In this document: piece by piece, positions 1 to 9,545 of the stretch | Position numbering within the stretch: position 1 is the stretch's first letter | Layout: the number at the start of each line of letters is the position of its first letter | Origin: Hyphodiscus hymeniophilus | Taxonomy: Eukaryota > Ascomycota > Leotiomycetes > Helotiales > Hyphodiscaceae | DNA length: 64,000 nt | Assembly (NCBI GenBank): GCA_016508695.1 | Contig: VNKQ01000017.1 | Span: 1-64,000 of the forward strand | Reading direction: 5' to 3' | Notes under the pieces: model-generated | What the model was told of the DNA's origin: nothing | Databases searched by the model: none | The model's input: the letters and a program-made list of their open reading frames with translations, nothing else | Program-made: the position numbers and the translations under genes

Positions 1-53
1 CCCTAACCCTAACCCTAACCCTAACCCTAACCCTAACCCTAACCCTACCCTAA
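1..53. repeat. Telomere repeat array (CCCTAA)n
   Basis: Seven exact CCCTAA units (1-42), one CCCTA variant (43-47) and a final CCCTAA (48-53). CCCTAA reading left to right means the chromosome terminus is at the left edge and the chromosome interior is to the right. TTAGGG is the standard filamentous-fungal telomere repeat. The array is probably truncated by assembly. Confidence 0.97.
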
Positions 54-1898
54 GTATTAGATATTAGGTAAGAAAAGGGGGCTATACGTTTAGTAATAAG
101 ATTATAAGCTTAAGTAAGACGGGTAATATAAGGACTAACCCGATATTTTAAGACTAATAAGATTTCGAGATAAACTTAAGACGGCGGTAAATTTAATAAC
201 AATAAAACGCTTATATACTAAGTACTTAATACTAGCTTATAATAGCGACTAGGCGTAAAAGAAAGTATTATATAATAATAGGGCAGATAAGTATAACTAG
301 GGCGATATTCTAAAATCGGTCTTATATATAAGTTATTAGCGACGAAAACTTTACTTAATCTTTAAAGTATATAACATCCCTACAAATAGCTAATAGTAAG
401 ACGATATAAGGGTATTTAATAAGCTTATATCGTTTATACAAATAAGTAACGTTAATATCGGTTAATATATACTTGTCTAAATATATATTATAGTCTAGCG
501 AGAACTAAAATACTAGATAAAAAAGTTAGCTAAAGAGGTAGGGTAAGAAGAGTAGCGAAAGGTTATATATAAGGAACTCGGGCTAAAACTAAAAGTTAAA
601 TTAGTATTATATAATAATTATAATATCTAAACTTTTAAACTATATTAAATAGTATATAAAGTGCTTTATCTTCTAAGGGTTTTTCTCTAGATTCTTAGTA
701 TACTATTGTAAGAATATATATATTTTATCTTTACTTTTAGTAGTAAATATAAAGGGGAGATCGTACTATTAGTACTCGTTTTCTAGTTTCTAGAGAAAGG
801 CTAGATTCGTATTTATACTATTATAATAAGAGTCTTATAAAAGAGCGAAAGCTTTAAATAGTCTAAGGGCGCGTAAAAGCTACCTCGAAGGATTTAAGAG
901 TAATATAATATAATAAGTACGTAATAAACGTAAAGATTAATAGATAGAGGTATTAGTAGAAACGCAAAGAGGGTATATAAGTACTAAATACTATTAATAT
1001 ATTAAATAAGTAGAAATTATAGGAGGTAAAGGAATTATCGTCGAATTAGACTATTACTTATAAGGTCCTTAATATATTTATACTTAAGGCCGTTAATATT
1101 AACTTGCTAGTAATCGTATCGCTTATAAATATTATTCTTAAGCGCCTAAAAGATACTAATACTCTTTATACTTAAGTTATTAATATTAGAAATAAGATTA
1201 TACTTTAAAAAATATAGGCTATATTAATTAGAGTAATATATATAGCTAGCTTTATAAGAATTATATAAATTATAATAGTTATATATAACGTTATAATCGG
1301 AGGGATTAAAAACGTAAAGATAGAGTTATATAAAATACTCGAGGTAATACGTATATTATAAAGCTATAAGAGTCGCGGGAAAATGCGTTAAAAGACTTGT
1401 AATAAATATAAAGAATAGAGTAAAGAGGTTAAAAAAGAAATAAAAGAACTTTAAAAGAGAATAAAATAAAAGCCTAATAATAAAGCTACTATATAACAAG
1501 AGAGGTCTAAGCTTATAATAATATAACCCTTATAAAAATATAATATAAAGGAATTGTTAATTAGGCTAACTTATAAATAATTAACGCCTAATATAAAAAA
1601 TTAAGTATTAATCGTATTTAAGACGCTTAATAGAATTTCTAGATAAGCCTTTTATTTATTATAATAGGATAAAAAATTTTATATATTTAGGCAATAGAGT
1701 TTTAATAAGGTTATAAGGGTAAGGGGTTTTAGCGCAAAATTATTAATAGTATAAGCGCCCCTAGCTTTAAAATCGTCCGGTAGCTAGTTAATAGTTAAAA
1801 CCGTTTATAAGAACGGGCTGTTTTATAGGACAAAAATAACCCTAGCTTGCGCGACCTTTAGTAAGGAACCTTACGGGATCCGGGCCGACATAGGGATA

Positions 1899-2092
1899 GG
1901 GCTATAATAGGTTTTTTATTATAAATTATAACCGATTCTCTATTATAACTAAGTAAAGTCTATAATATAAGGCTTATAATAGGTTTTCTATTATAAATTA
2001 TAACCGATTCTTTATTATAGCTAAGTAAGGTCTATAATATAAGGCTTATAATAGGTTTTCTATTATAAATTATAATTAATTCTCTATTATTA
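1899..2092. repeat. 72-bp tandem repeat, about 2.7 copies
   Basis: Units start at 1899, 1971 and 2043, exactly 72 bp apart. Each begins ggct(t)ataataggtttt and contains attataaattataa. The units differ by a few transitions. The repeat lies inside the RIP-mutated block, so the duplication may predate, or have triggered, the mutation. Confidence 0.85.
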
Positions 2093-2179
2093 GGCCTTTA
2101 GTTAAGATATCACGAGACTTACTTTTTAAGAAATTAAACTTTAGAGAAGCTACGTGTTTATAAGGGACTCAATTCTTCT

Positions 2180-2399
2180 TAATTTAAGTCTTTATATATT
2201 ACTCGATAAGAGGGGCGTAATTAGGGCTTAAGAAAGGATAAAGAAGGGAGTATATTTTCTAAACCTAAGCCGAATGCCAGCTATAGACTTAATTTATGTC
2301 TTTATATATTACTCAATAAAAGGGGCGTAATTAGAGCTTAAGAAAGGATAAGGAAGAGAGTATATTTTCTAAACCTAAGCCGAATGCCAGCTATAGACT
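2180..2399. repeat. 110-bp tandem duplication
   Basis: Two copies start at about 2181 and 2291. Both run from aattta(a/t)gtctttata to gccagctatagact, with only scattered transition differences. The duplication sits at the inner end of the RIP-affected zone. Confidence 0.85.
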
Positions 2400-2499
2400 A
2401 TTACTTAAGGCATAAATCTAGACGTAATTTCCCCCCTCTAAGCTATATTATATAGTGAGAATAATAATATTTGAGTAGGTTTAGTAATAGTTTTATAGG

Positions 2500-3462
2500 G
2501 TCGATTCTATTACCGCCTTATAGAGATTTTCGTGGGGTTAATTCTGCCACTGCCTTTTGCGCACAAGTAGTTTATATGCCTACGACAGCCAAACTCTAAC
2601 TTGAGAACGACTGTTCTATTGAACAGAGAGGCCGCAGCAGAGTTGTTAGAGCCAGTCAAGCAAGTAACCAAACTAGACGTCTTTATACTTAGTCTTCCAT
2701 TTCCAGCAATGCATGAGGGCATGTCCTTTGTAATTCGTAGTTGGAGGGGGGCTGCTACAAATGGATGGGAAGGCTCAGATCCTTGGGACGATCTGCCAAA
2801 TTGTACTATTCGAAGAGTCCAAGAACATCAAGAGCTATGATAGCTGATCTTGTAACTATTCTAAATGTATTATACTTTAGCCAGCGTTGATGGATGTCTT
2901 CAAGTCGATCGCCTGCACCAATAATTATATTGACTCCAATGTCATGAATCCTCTATAGCAAGGATCTACGCACACGACAGTCCATTGTTTGGGGCTACCA
3001 AAGCCGAAGTAAGGATAGTAGGACAGGATCTGGATTGGATTGAAGATTGGCACGTTCTTCAGCGCATTTGCCACAAGCTAATTAGGATTGATGGTGTACA
3101 TGAATAATGAGAAGATGTTGCAGCTGCTATAATCTTCGTCGCTGAGTGCTTAACTAACGTTATGCGACCTGGCCTTGACGTGGAGGTATTATTTCAACGT
3201 AAAGTCTCTTTCCGGCATATGTTACCGTCAGTAGACTTAGGGACATCTGAATGCTTTGCATGGATTGTATTGTAAGCTAGCCAAGAGAACGAAATTCGCG
3301 GATTCCATTACGTATTCCAGGCTGAAAATCGGCGCCACGGCATTCTATAATGAAGGTATATAGTTTGAGGAAGCACAGAAAATCACGCGGAAAATTCAAA
3401 GTACATATTAGAGCGATAAGGCTTTTGCAGTTAATGACAACCGCGGTTATCAAATGACTACA
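2500..3462. other. Gene-poor transition zone inside the RIP block
   Basis: Composition is normal here. Only short ORFs are present: a 79-codon one at 2601-2840 (plus), overlapped by one on the minus strand. Neither has a recognisable domain or convincing splice sites. I regard this stretch as non-coding or as relics. Confidence 0.4.
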
Positions 3463-3804
3463 TCAATGGAAACACTGGAATGAATTGATCTTTCCGCCAG
3501 TGTTAATATTCTGGCATGTCCCGTATTTGCCGCCATAGCTGGTAAAGTATTGAAAGCGGTCCCCTTGGCAATTCTTCGATGCGTAAAGCCAAACAGTTGC
3601 CGTCCCTGAACCGCCATTTATGCCAGCCATTATATATGATCTGGTGTTTGCGTCGAGATTTTGGCACCCTGTGTTACAGGTTTGCTGAATCCTGAGAAGA
3701 TCATTTGAGCAATCCCGGGATCCCCAGAGAGACATTCCAGCATCAGCAGAACACAGACCAGTGAACGCTGCCAGAGAGGCGATTAGAGCTGTTCCAATGT
3801 ACAT
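3463..3804 (-). CDS. Small secreted cysteine-rich protein
   Basis: The ORF encodes 113 residues with a clear signal peptide (hydrophobic residues 5-17, likely cleavage after CSA at 18-20). The mature part is about 93 residues with six cysteines (32, 43, 47, 79, 97, 111), enough for three disulfides. The C-terminal half, with LYASKNCQGDRF followed by a glycine-rich turn and INSFQC, resembles the Greek-key layout of small fungal secreted proteins of the beta/gamma-crystallin type; that link is from memory and weak. Size, secretion signal, cysteine content and position 3.5 kb from the telomere are typical of candidate secreted effectors or surface proteins. Function is unknown. It appears to be a single exon. 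Confidence 0.7.
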   Translation of the reverse strand: MYIGTALIASLAAFTGLCSADAGMSLWGSRDCSNDLLRIQQTCNTGCQNLDANTRSYIMAGINGGSGTATVWLYASKNCQGDRFQYFTSYGGKYGTCQNINTGGKINSFQCFH

Positions 3805-4686
3805 CGTAAGAGTCGTAGATTGAACTGGCTATTGAAATCAGTCTATGATAATGAGTTACCCGCACTGATCACCCTGAACTTACAAGACTGGAATATTTTG
3901 GTAGTGAGTTAAGTTCAAATTGAGTAGCTCGTCCTTAAGGCTACTGAAAAGAAGAAACGATGGGCGATTTGTGTGGATACTGATTCTTTATGGATCACCC
4001 AAAAAAGTTGAACTGTGAACTACTTCAATAGAGAAGAGGGAACTAAAGTACTTAAGGGTACTGCGGCCGGCCGGCCGCCGTTTATTGGACCCATCGTTGA
4101 CTGAAAATTTACGGACGTTAAAACCCTGATCAGTTATGATGTGAAAATTACCACAAAGGGTAATTACCCCACTAGGTACGAGGAGGTCGAGATCCAGAAC
4201 AATGACTTCGGAACCCTTGTTGATTTGGCTAGGGTCCGCAGAAATTGACCTGCAGAAGCATCGTCAGTTAGCGTAAGGTACCATCATAACTGTGGTAAGG
4301 CGCAAGGATTGTAAAGTATTCTATAGTAGTTTTAGCTGCCGTAAAAATACTACGAGACCATTCTTACTCAGATTTCAGTCAAAGGAAAATACATTTACAA
4401 TAGTGCAAATTACTCGAAAAGTTCTGCAGATAATAATACGATAGCCTTTGAGGCTCTACGGCTCCAAAGTATTAATCTACCTGCCCAAAGTTTAATGTTT
4501 CTATATACGCCTTGCTGTCTGCGTTAGATCAGTACTCTATCAAAAAATCCCAGACATCTACAGAATCAATTTTGACGTCGGAGCACCCTCTCCGTTCAAA
4601 CAATTAAAAATCGGTCCGGAACAACGTGAACCTGTTTTTAGAAAGCTTCCAATCTTACACAATTTTCCAGCAGTCCTCGATATGCT
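3805..4686. other. Intergenic; contains a 16-bp GC palindrome
   Basis: No gene is seen. At 4063-4078 there is a perfect palindrome gcggccggccggccgc, conspicuous in an otherwise AT-balanced stretch. The remainder should hold the 3' flank of the sulfide:quinone oxidoreductase gene and the promoter of the small secreted protein. Confidence 0.5.
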
Positions 4687-6120
4687 TTAGTTGATCCAGC
4701 CTTTTGGACCACCCCAGGTACCCTTTACCATATACTTCCCATATACCCATGGAAAAAAGTCTTTCTTCATATAGTAGAATGCTCTGCGTGGCACTGCTTG
4801 ATCAATGCTCAGCCATCTACCAAATGTCTCTTTCGGTACTCCTCCATACTTGAACTCAGCAAGAATTACCTTACCGTATTCAGTCAGGAGCGGGCATGAT
4901 GTATAGCCATCATATGTCGTCTTTGGATCTCTGCCTTCAATTGTTGAGAGCAGGTTGCGGACCAGAACCGGCGCTTGTCCAGTGATTGCCGCGACTGTCT
5001 TCGAGGTGGGTAAGTTCGAGGCATCGCCAGCCGACCAGATGTTGTGGTACCGTTGGTGGCGGAGGGTGTCCTCGTTTACGTCTACAAACCCAGCGTCGTT
5101 TGCAATTACACTGCTCTTGATGAAATCGTGTGGTCGATTTTTTGGCACCACGTGTAAAAGGTCGAATTTTTTTGTTACCTGCGCCTTGCCATCCGGGCGA
5201 GCAAAGGTCGCTGTGTTTCCATCGATGGCGATGAGATCGTGTTGAAATAACCCGTCGACACATCTCTCTATCCGCAATTCCTCAAGCTTGGCACTATACT
5301 TAGGCACACCAAACATCGTAGGAAGACCCGTTGCAAAAGTAATGTTGATCGCGGAGGTGGAGGGATTTTTGACGTCGTATAGACCAGCACGCTTCCAATG
5401 ATCCAGTGCGAGCCACATGATCTTCTGCGGTGCCCCTGCACACTTGATGATGCCAGCAGGTTGTGTGAAGATGGCCCTTCCTTTTCGGAGTTTCTGTATC
5501 GTGCCGAAAACTTTGTCACAGTTGTCGTAGTGATAAGTGGAAGATACAAATGAATCTGGATTTGAGAGAGCGTCTGACAGCCCTCTCACGCTACTAGAGT
5601 CGACAATTATACCTGGAACGACAACGAGGTGATCGTAATTGATCTTCTCTCCATTTCTTAACGTGATAAAGTTGTCGTCCGGGGAAAAGCCATCTACGCC
5701 GGTATTGTAGAATCGAAGCTTAGGATCAATCAAGCTGCTCAGCGGTTTTCGCAAACTCTCCTTCGTCTTCAGACCCCCTCCAACAAGAGTCCATCCAGGC
5801 TGGTAGTGATGCCACGACGCCGGGTCGACGACGGCAATATCGTCTTGGCTAAATTTGCCTTGGCGAAGAAGTTGATGGCTAATAGCGAGGCCAGCAGAGC
5901 CGCCGCCCACTACTACGATCTTGTGGTTTCGATTGACACCAGTGACAGGTGATACTGTCGCAAAATTCCGACTTTGACGTATAAATTGGGCCGAGATGAT
6001 GGAGCGGGTAGGAGAAAACAGTGCCATTACTGCCTGACCACTGGAAATTTCAGGGTTTGCAAGCAATGGTTTGTTGTGAGGCCCAGATCGAAAAGAATAT
6101 ATTTTGGTAGAAACTCTCAT
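4687..6120 (-). CDS. Mitochondrial sulfide:quinone oxidoreductase (SQOR/Hmt2 family)
   Basis: An uninterrupted 477-codon ORF. The enzyme oxidises hydrogen sulfide at the mitochondrial inner membrane, passes electrons to ubiquinone and makes a persulfide. Visible signatures are an N-terminal FAD-binding loop VVVGGGSAGLA (about residues 69-79), the active-site cysteine in IKCAGAPQKIMWLA (C227), the second in YTSCPLLTEYGK (C409), and the C-terminal FAD segment IWSAGDASNLPTSKTVAA. These correspond to the two redox cysteines of animal SQOR. Met32 begins a better mitochondrial presequence (MALFSPTRSIISAQFIRQS) than Met1, so translation may start at 6027. It is divergent from a persulfide dioxygenase gene 339 bp away, the next enzyme of the same pathway. 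Confidence 0.93.
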   Translation of the reverse strand: MRVSTKIYSFRSGPHNKPLLANPEISSGQAVMALFSPTRSIISAQFIRQSRNFATVSPVTGVNRNHKIVVVGGGSAGLAISHQLLRQGKFSQDDIAVVDPASWHHYQPGWTLVGGGLKTKESLRKPLSSLIDPKLRFYNTGVDGFSPDDNFITLRNGEKINYDHLVVVPGIIVDSSSVRGLSDALSNPDSFVSSTYHYDNCDKVFGTIQKLRKGRAIFTQPAGIIKCAGAPQKIMWLALDHWKRAGLYDVKNPSTSAINITFATGLPTMFGVPKYSAKLEELRIERCVDGLFQHDLIAIDGNTATFARPDGKAQVTKKFDLLHVVPKNRPHDFIKSSVIANDAGFVDVNEDTLRHQRYHNIWSAGDASNLPTSKTVAAITGQAPVLVRNLLSTIEGRDPKTTYDGYTSCPLLTEYGKVILAEFKYGGVPKETFGRWLSIDQAVPRRAFYYMKKDFFPWVYGKYMVKGTWGGPKGWIN

Positions 6121-6459
6121 CCCTATGAAATTTTAAAACCGTCTTTGACTCTAGTGTTTCGGTAAATCAAGGTACCACCGACCTTTCCTAATCACACACC
6201 GGGGAACTGTGGGCAACAGTCAGCACACTCTATTCCCCGATCCCCGAATGTGACAAATCCCGCCACTAAACTATCGGGATTTGATTGGCGACCAAGGGGT
6301 GGAGCTAACTATATACGGAGTACCCCTGATTCCCCGGCAGACATATGAAGCCAAGATCAAGGACTGAAGACTGAAAAAGATTATGCAGCATAGTCTTGTG
6401 CAATCTCGAAGAACGCTCGAATATTGTTGAGATAGGCCAGCGAAGCTCGATAAATTATT
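6121..6459. promoter_or_regulatory. Bidirectional promoter of the sulfide-oxidation pair, with TCCCCGA tandem motif
   Basis: This is the 339-bp shared upstream region of the sulfide:quinone oxidoreductase (minus) and persulfide dioxygenase (plus) genes. It holds two back-to-back TCCCCGA heptamers (6234-6240 and 6241-6247) and a CCGGGGAA at 6199-6206 in the opposite orientation. The same heptamer forms a palindrome in the promoter shared by the neighbouring Zn2Cys6 regulator and DUF1275 gene. CCG/CGG triplets are the usual half-sites of Zn2Cys6 proteins. Binding is inferred, not shown. Confidence 0.5.
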
Positions 6460-7718
6460 ATGAACACTCTTCGTTGTAGCATTAGCAAGCGGTGTACGGC
6501 GAAAAAAGGTCTGTCGTTGGTACCTGTTACGGGCCCGAAAGTTTCGTTGCTGGGCATTACTAGTCAACGAAGCTATTCTTCTTCTCCAAAGGCTGAACGT
6601 AGGACTACGTTTAGTATTTACCAACCCTCCAAAAGCCTGGCTATCTCCTACTAACATCTTGACAGTGAAAGACGGGCCTACTCTTCCGATTCAAAGGCTA
6701 GGGCCTGCGGGTAAGGGCCTAGCTTCATTCAGCGCCATGGCGTCTGTAGCTCAGGAGCCTGTTATCCACGCTGTCTACGAAAAGAAGACAGGAACATGGC
6801 AATATGTTGTTGCTGATCCGTCTTCGCAAACAGCCGTCATCATTGACCCTGTTTTAGACTACGACCAAGCTACACAGGTCATTAGCTCCCAAACTGCCGA
6901 TTCCCTTCTTTCAATGATCAAGGAGAAAGGCTACAAGATTGACAGAATCCTGGAGACACATGTCCATGCGGACCATCTTACCGCGGCCTCATATCTGCAG
7001 GATTGTCTAGCTGAGCAGCAAGGACACAGGCCTTCAATCTGTATTGGGCGGCGCATTGGGCAGGTGCAACAATTGTTCGGTCAGGTATACAACATTTCGG
7101 CACATGAGTATGAGAACGTTTTCGATAAGCTCTTCGACGATGACGAGACTTTTGATATTGGGGGATTAACAGTTACTGTTTTACACCTCCCAGGGCACAC
7201 CCCAGATCACATTGGATACAAGATTGGAGGTAAGATCACAGGCCGTTATGTTTATGTAGAATGTTGCTGACTGATGTCGCACAGAGAATGTATTCTGCGG
7301 GGACTCCATCTTCCATGCAGATATTGGCACTGCACGCTGTGATTTCCCCGGCGGCAGCGCCGACGACCTGTACAATTCTGGGCGCAAGCTACTCGCGTTA
7401 CCAGACGAAATAAAAATCTGGACAGGCCATGACTATCCTTCAGATGTACGTGGAGCACCAGTGCCTTGGTCGAGCGTCAAGGATCAAAAGAAAAATAACG
7501 CACATCTACGGGAAAATGTGAACAAGGCAGACTTTGTAATGCTCCGGCAGACACGAGATGCGAAGTTGGCGGATCCAAAGTTGCTACACCAGTCCCTGCA
7601 GATCAATATCCGTGCAGGCCGACTTCCCAAACCAACAGCGTTGGGTCATTCATTACTTCATCTTCCCTTGAAGTTGAACAACAATATAGCAGTGCAAACA
7701 AGAGCGACCAGAATCTAG
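6460..7718 (+). CDS. ETHE1-type mitochondrial persulfide dioxygenase
   Basis: Three exons: 6460-6598 (or to 6613), 6666-7229 and 7285-7718, giving about 378 (or 383) residues. Two donors (6599 GTAGGA, 6614 GTATTT) keep the same phase; the acceptor TTGACAG ends at 6665 after a tactaac branch site. Intron 2 (7230-7284) is GTAAGA...ACAG. The metallo-beta-lactamase fold is clear: THVHADHL (about residues 144-151) gives the HxHxDH iron site, followed by HLPGHTPDHIGY and FCGDSIFHADIGTARCDF. The enzyme oxidises the persulfide made by sulfide:quinone oxidoreductase to sulfite. The N-terminus is basic and serine-rich (SQRSYSSSPK), consistent with mitochondrial import. No rhodanese domain is fused. Confidence 0.92.
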
Positions 7719-8257
7719 AATGGGAGGCCTGAAATACTTTGGGTGATTGAACTGAAGCAAGATCGGCATGGGGGCTTCATAGTCGTTGTGATTATCGAGG
7801 CCATGAAATCGGCGGCGTGGCTCATTGACGCATTTTCGTTTGCGCCTCTCTTGAAAGATGTAATATGTTATGATATCCAGCTGTGCTTGTTTCAGGTAGC
7901 TTTATATGTGGTATGAAGAATGGATCTTAGCGGGTCATGATGTTAGAATAGAAGTTGGAGTATTTTATAAGGGTATGAAGATTGGATGTTATTGGGTCAT
8001 GATGTTAGAATAGAAGTTGGAGTTAGTTTATAGGAGTAGAAGGAATTTTGCCAGACGAATGTTCATCATACCAACGTTGATACGATTGATCGTATCTCAT
8101 ATTATAGGCGTATGAAATGATGACATTATCGAGAAAGTACCAGACCATATTTAGTCTTTCTACAAGGTTCTTAGTTCAAGTATATATAAAATCAAGAACA
8201 TAAAGGCCTGCTAAGCCTGACTATTCCATACCACAGCACCAGTCTGGAAAACTGAAC
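7719..8257. other. Intergenic between convergent genes, with a 62-bp tandem duplication
   Basis: No gene is seen between the convergent persulfide dioxygenase and DUF1275 genes. A 62-bp unit is duplicated in tandem: ggtatgaaga(a/t)tggat starts at 7910 and 7972 and both copies contain gggtcatgatgttagaatag. It probably lies in 3' flanking sequence. Confidence 0.6.
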
Positions 8258-9148
8258 TTATACCAATGCACCCTTACTCGTCTCGTGCTTCCGTCTATCT
8301 TCTGCCATTCCCTTGTTCAATACGAGGCTGATAGAAACGATCGCCTTTCCTACTCCGCTTACGATTAACGCAAATGCACTCCCTTGCGCCCTATACGCAA
8401 AAGCACCCGCGAAACTTCCTGCGAACAAACTCAACAGAAACGCAACCCTTCTATTTCTCCTCCTGTTCTGTCTTGCGAATATTGCTTCATCGATAAAGAT
8501 ATCCACGTACGCCGCGGTAGCCATTGCTGTAGTGATTTCTGTAATCTGTAGACCTCTTGCCATTGCTACTTGCGATCCAGAGCTGAAAGCTAAAAGTGAA
8601 AGCACCGCTAGAGCTTTTGAGCCAGTACTTTCTACTGTATTGGGACCAGAGTACTGAATGGCAGCTGCAGCAAAGACCAGCGCCGTCTGAAAAATAGACG
8701 TAGAGATTAACCACCAGCGTTTACGGGGGCCAACATAGTTTCCTAGTTGACCTGGGAGGCAGCCACCGAGTACGAACATGGAAAGCGAGATACCAATGTT
8801 GGAGAGGGAGAAGAGCTCCGTAAGCCTAGCAGCACCTACAGCAAGGAGGACAGTGTTGCCCGTTTGGTTGGATGCAAAGCAGTGATCTAAGGCTTATTAA
8901 ATTCGGTAACAAAGATGACGGAGTTACGGACTAGATGAGAGCAATGGAGAGCAGGTAAGAGACGTACAGTCTGGAAATGAAGCTGCATCCTGAATTCCAA
9001 TGCTGAATGATAGCAGGAGAAGTTGGCACTCGAGTAGGAAGTCATCCCTAACAGCAGTTTGAAGAAAGTTTTTCCGGCGAGTAGGGTGAGTTGAACCACG
9101 CGGCGGCGAATCTCGTGTGTTTACAGGTAATGTAGGCGCGTGGGACAT
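8258..9148 (-). CDS. DUF1275 (YoaK-type) integral membrane protein
   Basis: Two exons, 9148-8968 and 8886-8258, with an 81-bp intron (GTACGT...TTAG), give 269 residues. Splicing restores the characteristic run SFPDYHCFASNQTGNTV near residue 60, diagnostic of the DUF1275 family in fungi, and the rest carries about six hydrophobic segments ending in a basic tail. The biochemical role of DUF1275 proteins is not established. The gene shares a 397-bp bidirectional promoter with the Zn2Cys6 regulator and sits directly beside the sulfide-oxidation pair. A transport or membrane role linked to sulfur or sulfide is possible but is inference from location only. Confidence 0.88.
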
Positions 9149-9545
9149 GTTCCTGCAGCTTCTGGATAATGGCTTCTAAAAATTGTCCAAAAACACCCCT
9201 AAAGACAAGTGTGATTATCTGGCAACGACTGAATGACTTTATACATCAGAAGTGCAAGTCTTAGCATACAACATCGTCGATACTTTGCGTTTAGCCCGAG
9301 AACATGTCATTGGTTCCATAACTCATTAGATCAGCACCGTCGTACTGACATCCCCGACATATCGGGGACTTCGCTTAAGGTAGCCGAGAGCTTATTCGTC
9401 ACCGGCTAACGCGGAAAGTCTTAGTAAGACACGAAACAGCATAAATCCTCAAGACGCCGATGATTTTAACGAACGTATTTCCACAGTCTCACAAATTACC
9501 CAACTCCGGCCTTTGGATGGAAGCAATTGATAACTTAGCACCAAT
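9149..9545. promoter_or_regulatory. Bidirectional promoter with palindromic TCCCCGA-N4-TCGGGGA
   Basis: The region between the DUF1275 gene (minus) and the Zn2Cys6 regulator (plus). At 9351-9368 two inverted heptamers TCCCCGA and TCGGGGA are separated by four bases, which is also an everted CCG-N6-CGG. It lies about 180 bp upstream of the regulator ATG and about 200 bp upstream of the DUF1275 ATG. Two further TCCCCGA copies (9558-9564, 9577-9583) fall just inside the regulator coding region. The motif matches that of the sulfide pair promoter. Confidence 0.5.

Larger units (their letters stand above)
54..2500. other. RIP-mutated AT-rich subtelomeric DNA, no genes
   Basis: The sequence is dominated by TA-rich tracts, has no ORF of useful length, and almost lacks CA and TG dinucleotides, whereas CG is kept (many cga, cgg, gcg). 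That is the signature of repeat-induced point mutation acting on CpA on both strands. Purine-rich stretches around 1380-1480 could once have encoded a lysine-rich or coiled-coil segment, so the source is probably an old transposon or subtelomeric repeat, but I cannot identify it. Base composition returns to normal abruptly near 2500. Confidence 0.85.

Noticed and set aside
54..2500. Specific transposon identity for the RIP-affected block
   Set aside because: Mutation is too dense to recover a recognisable protein by eye; naming a family would be a guess.
6271..6657. 128-codon minus-strand ORF over the SQR/ETHE1 promoter and ETHE1 exon 1
   Set aside because: It is antisense to a well-supported exon and has no domain.
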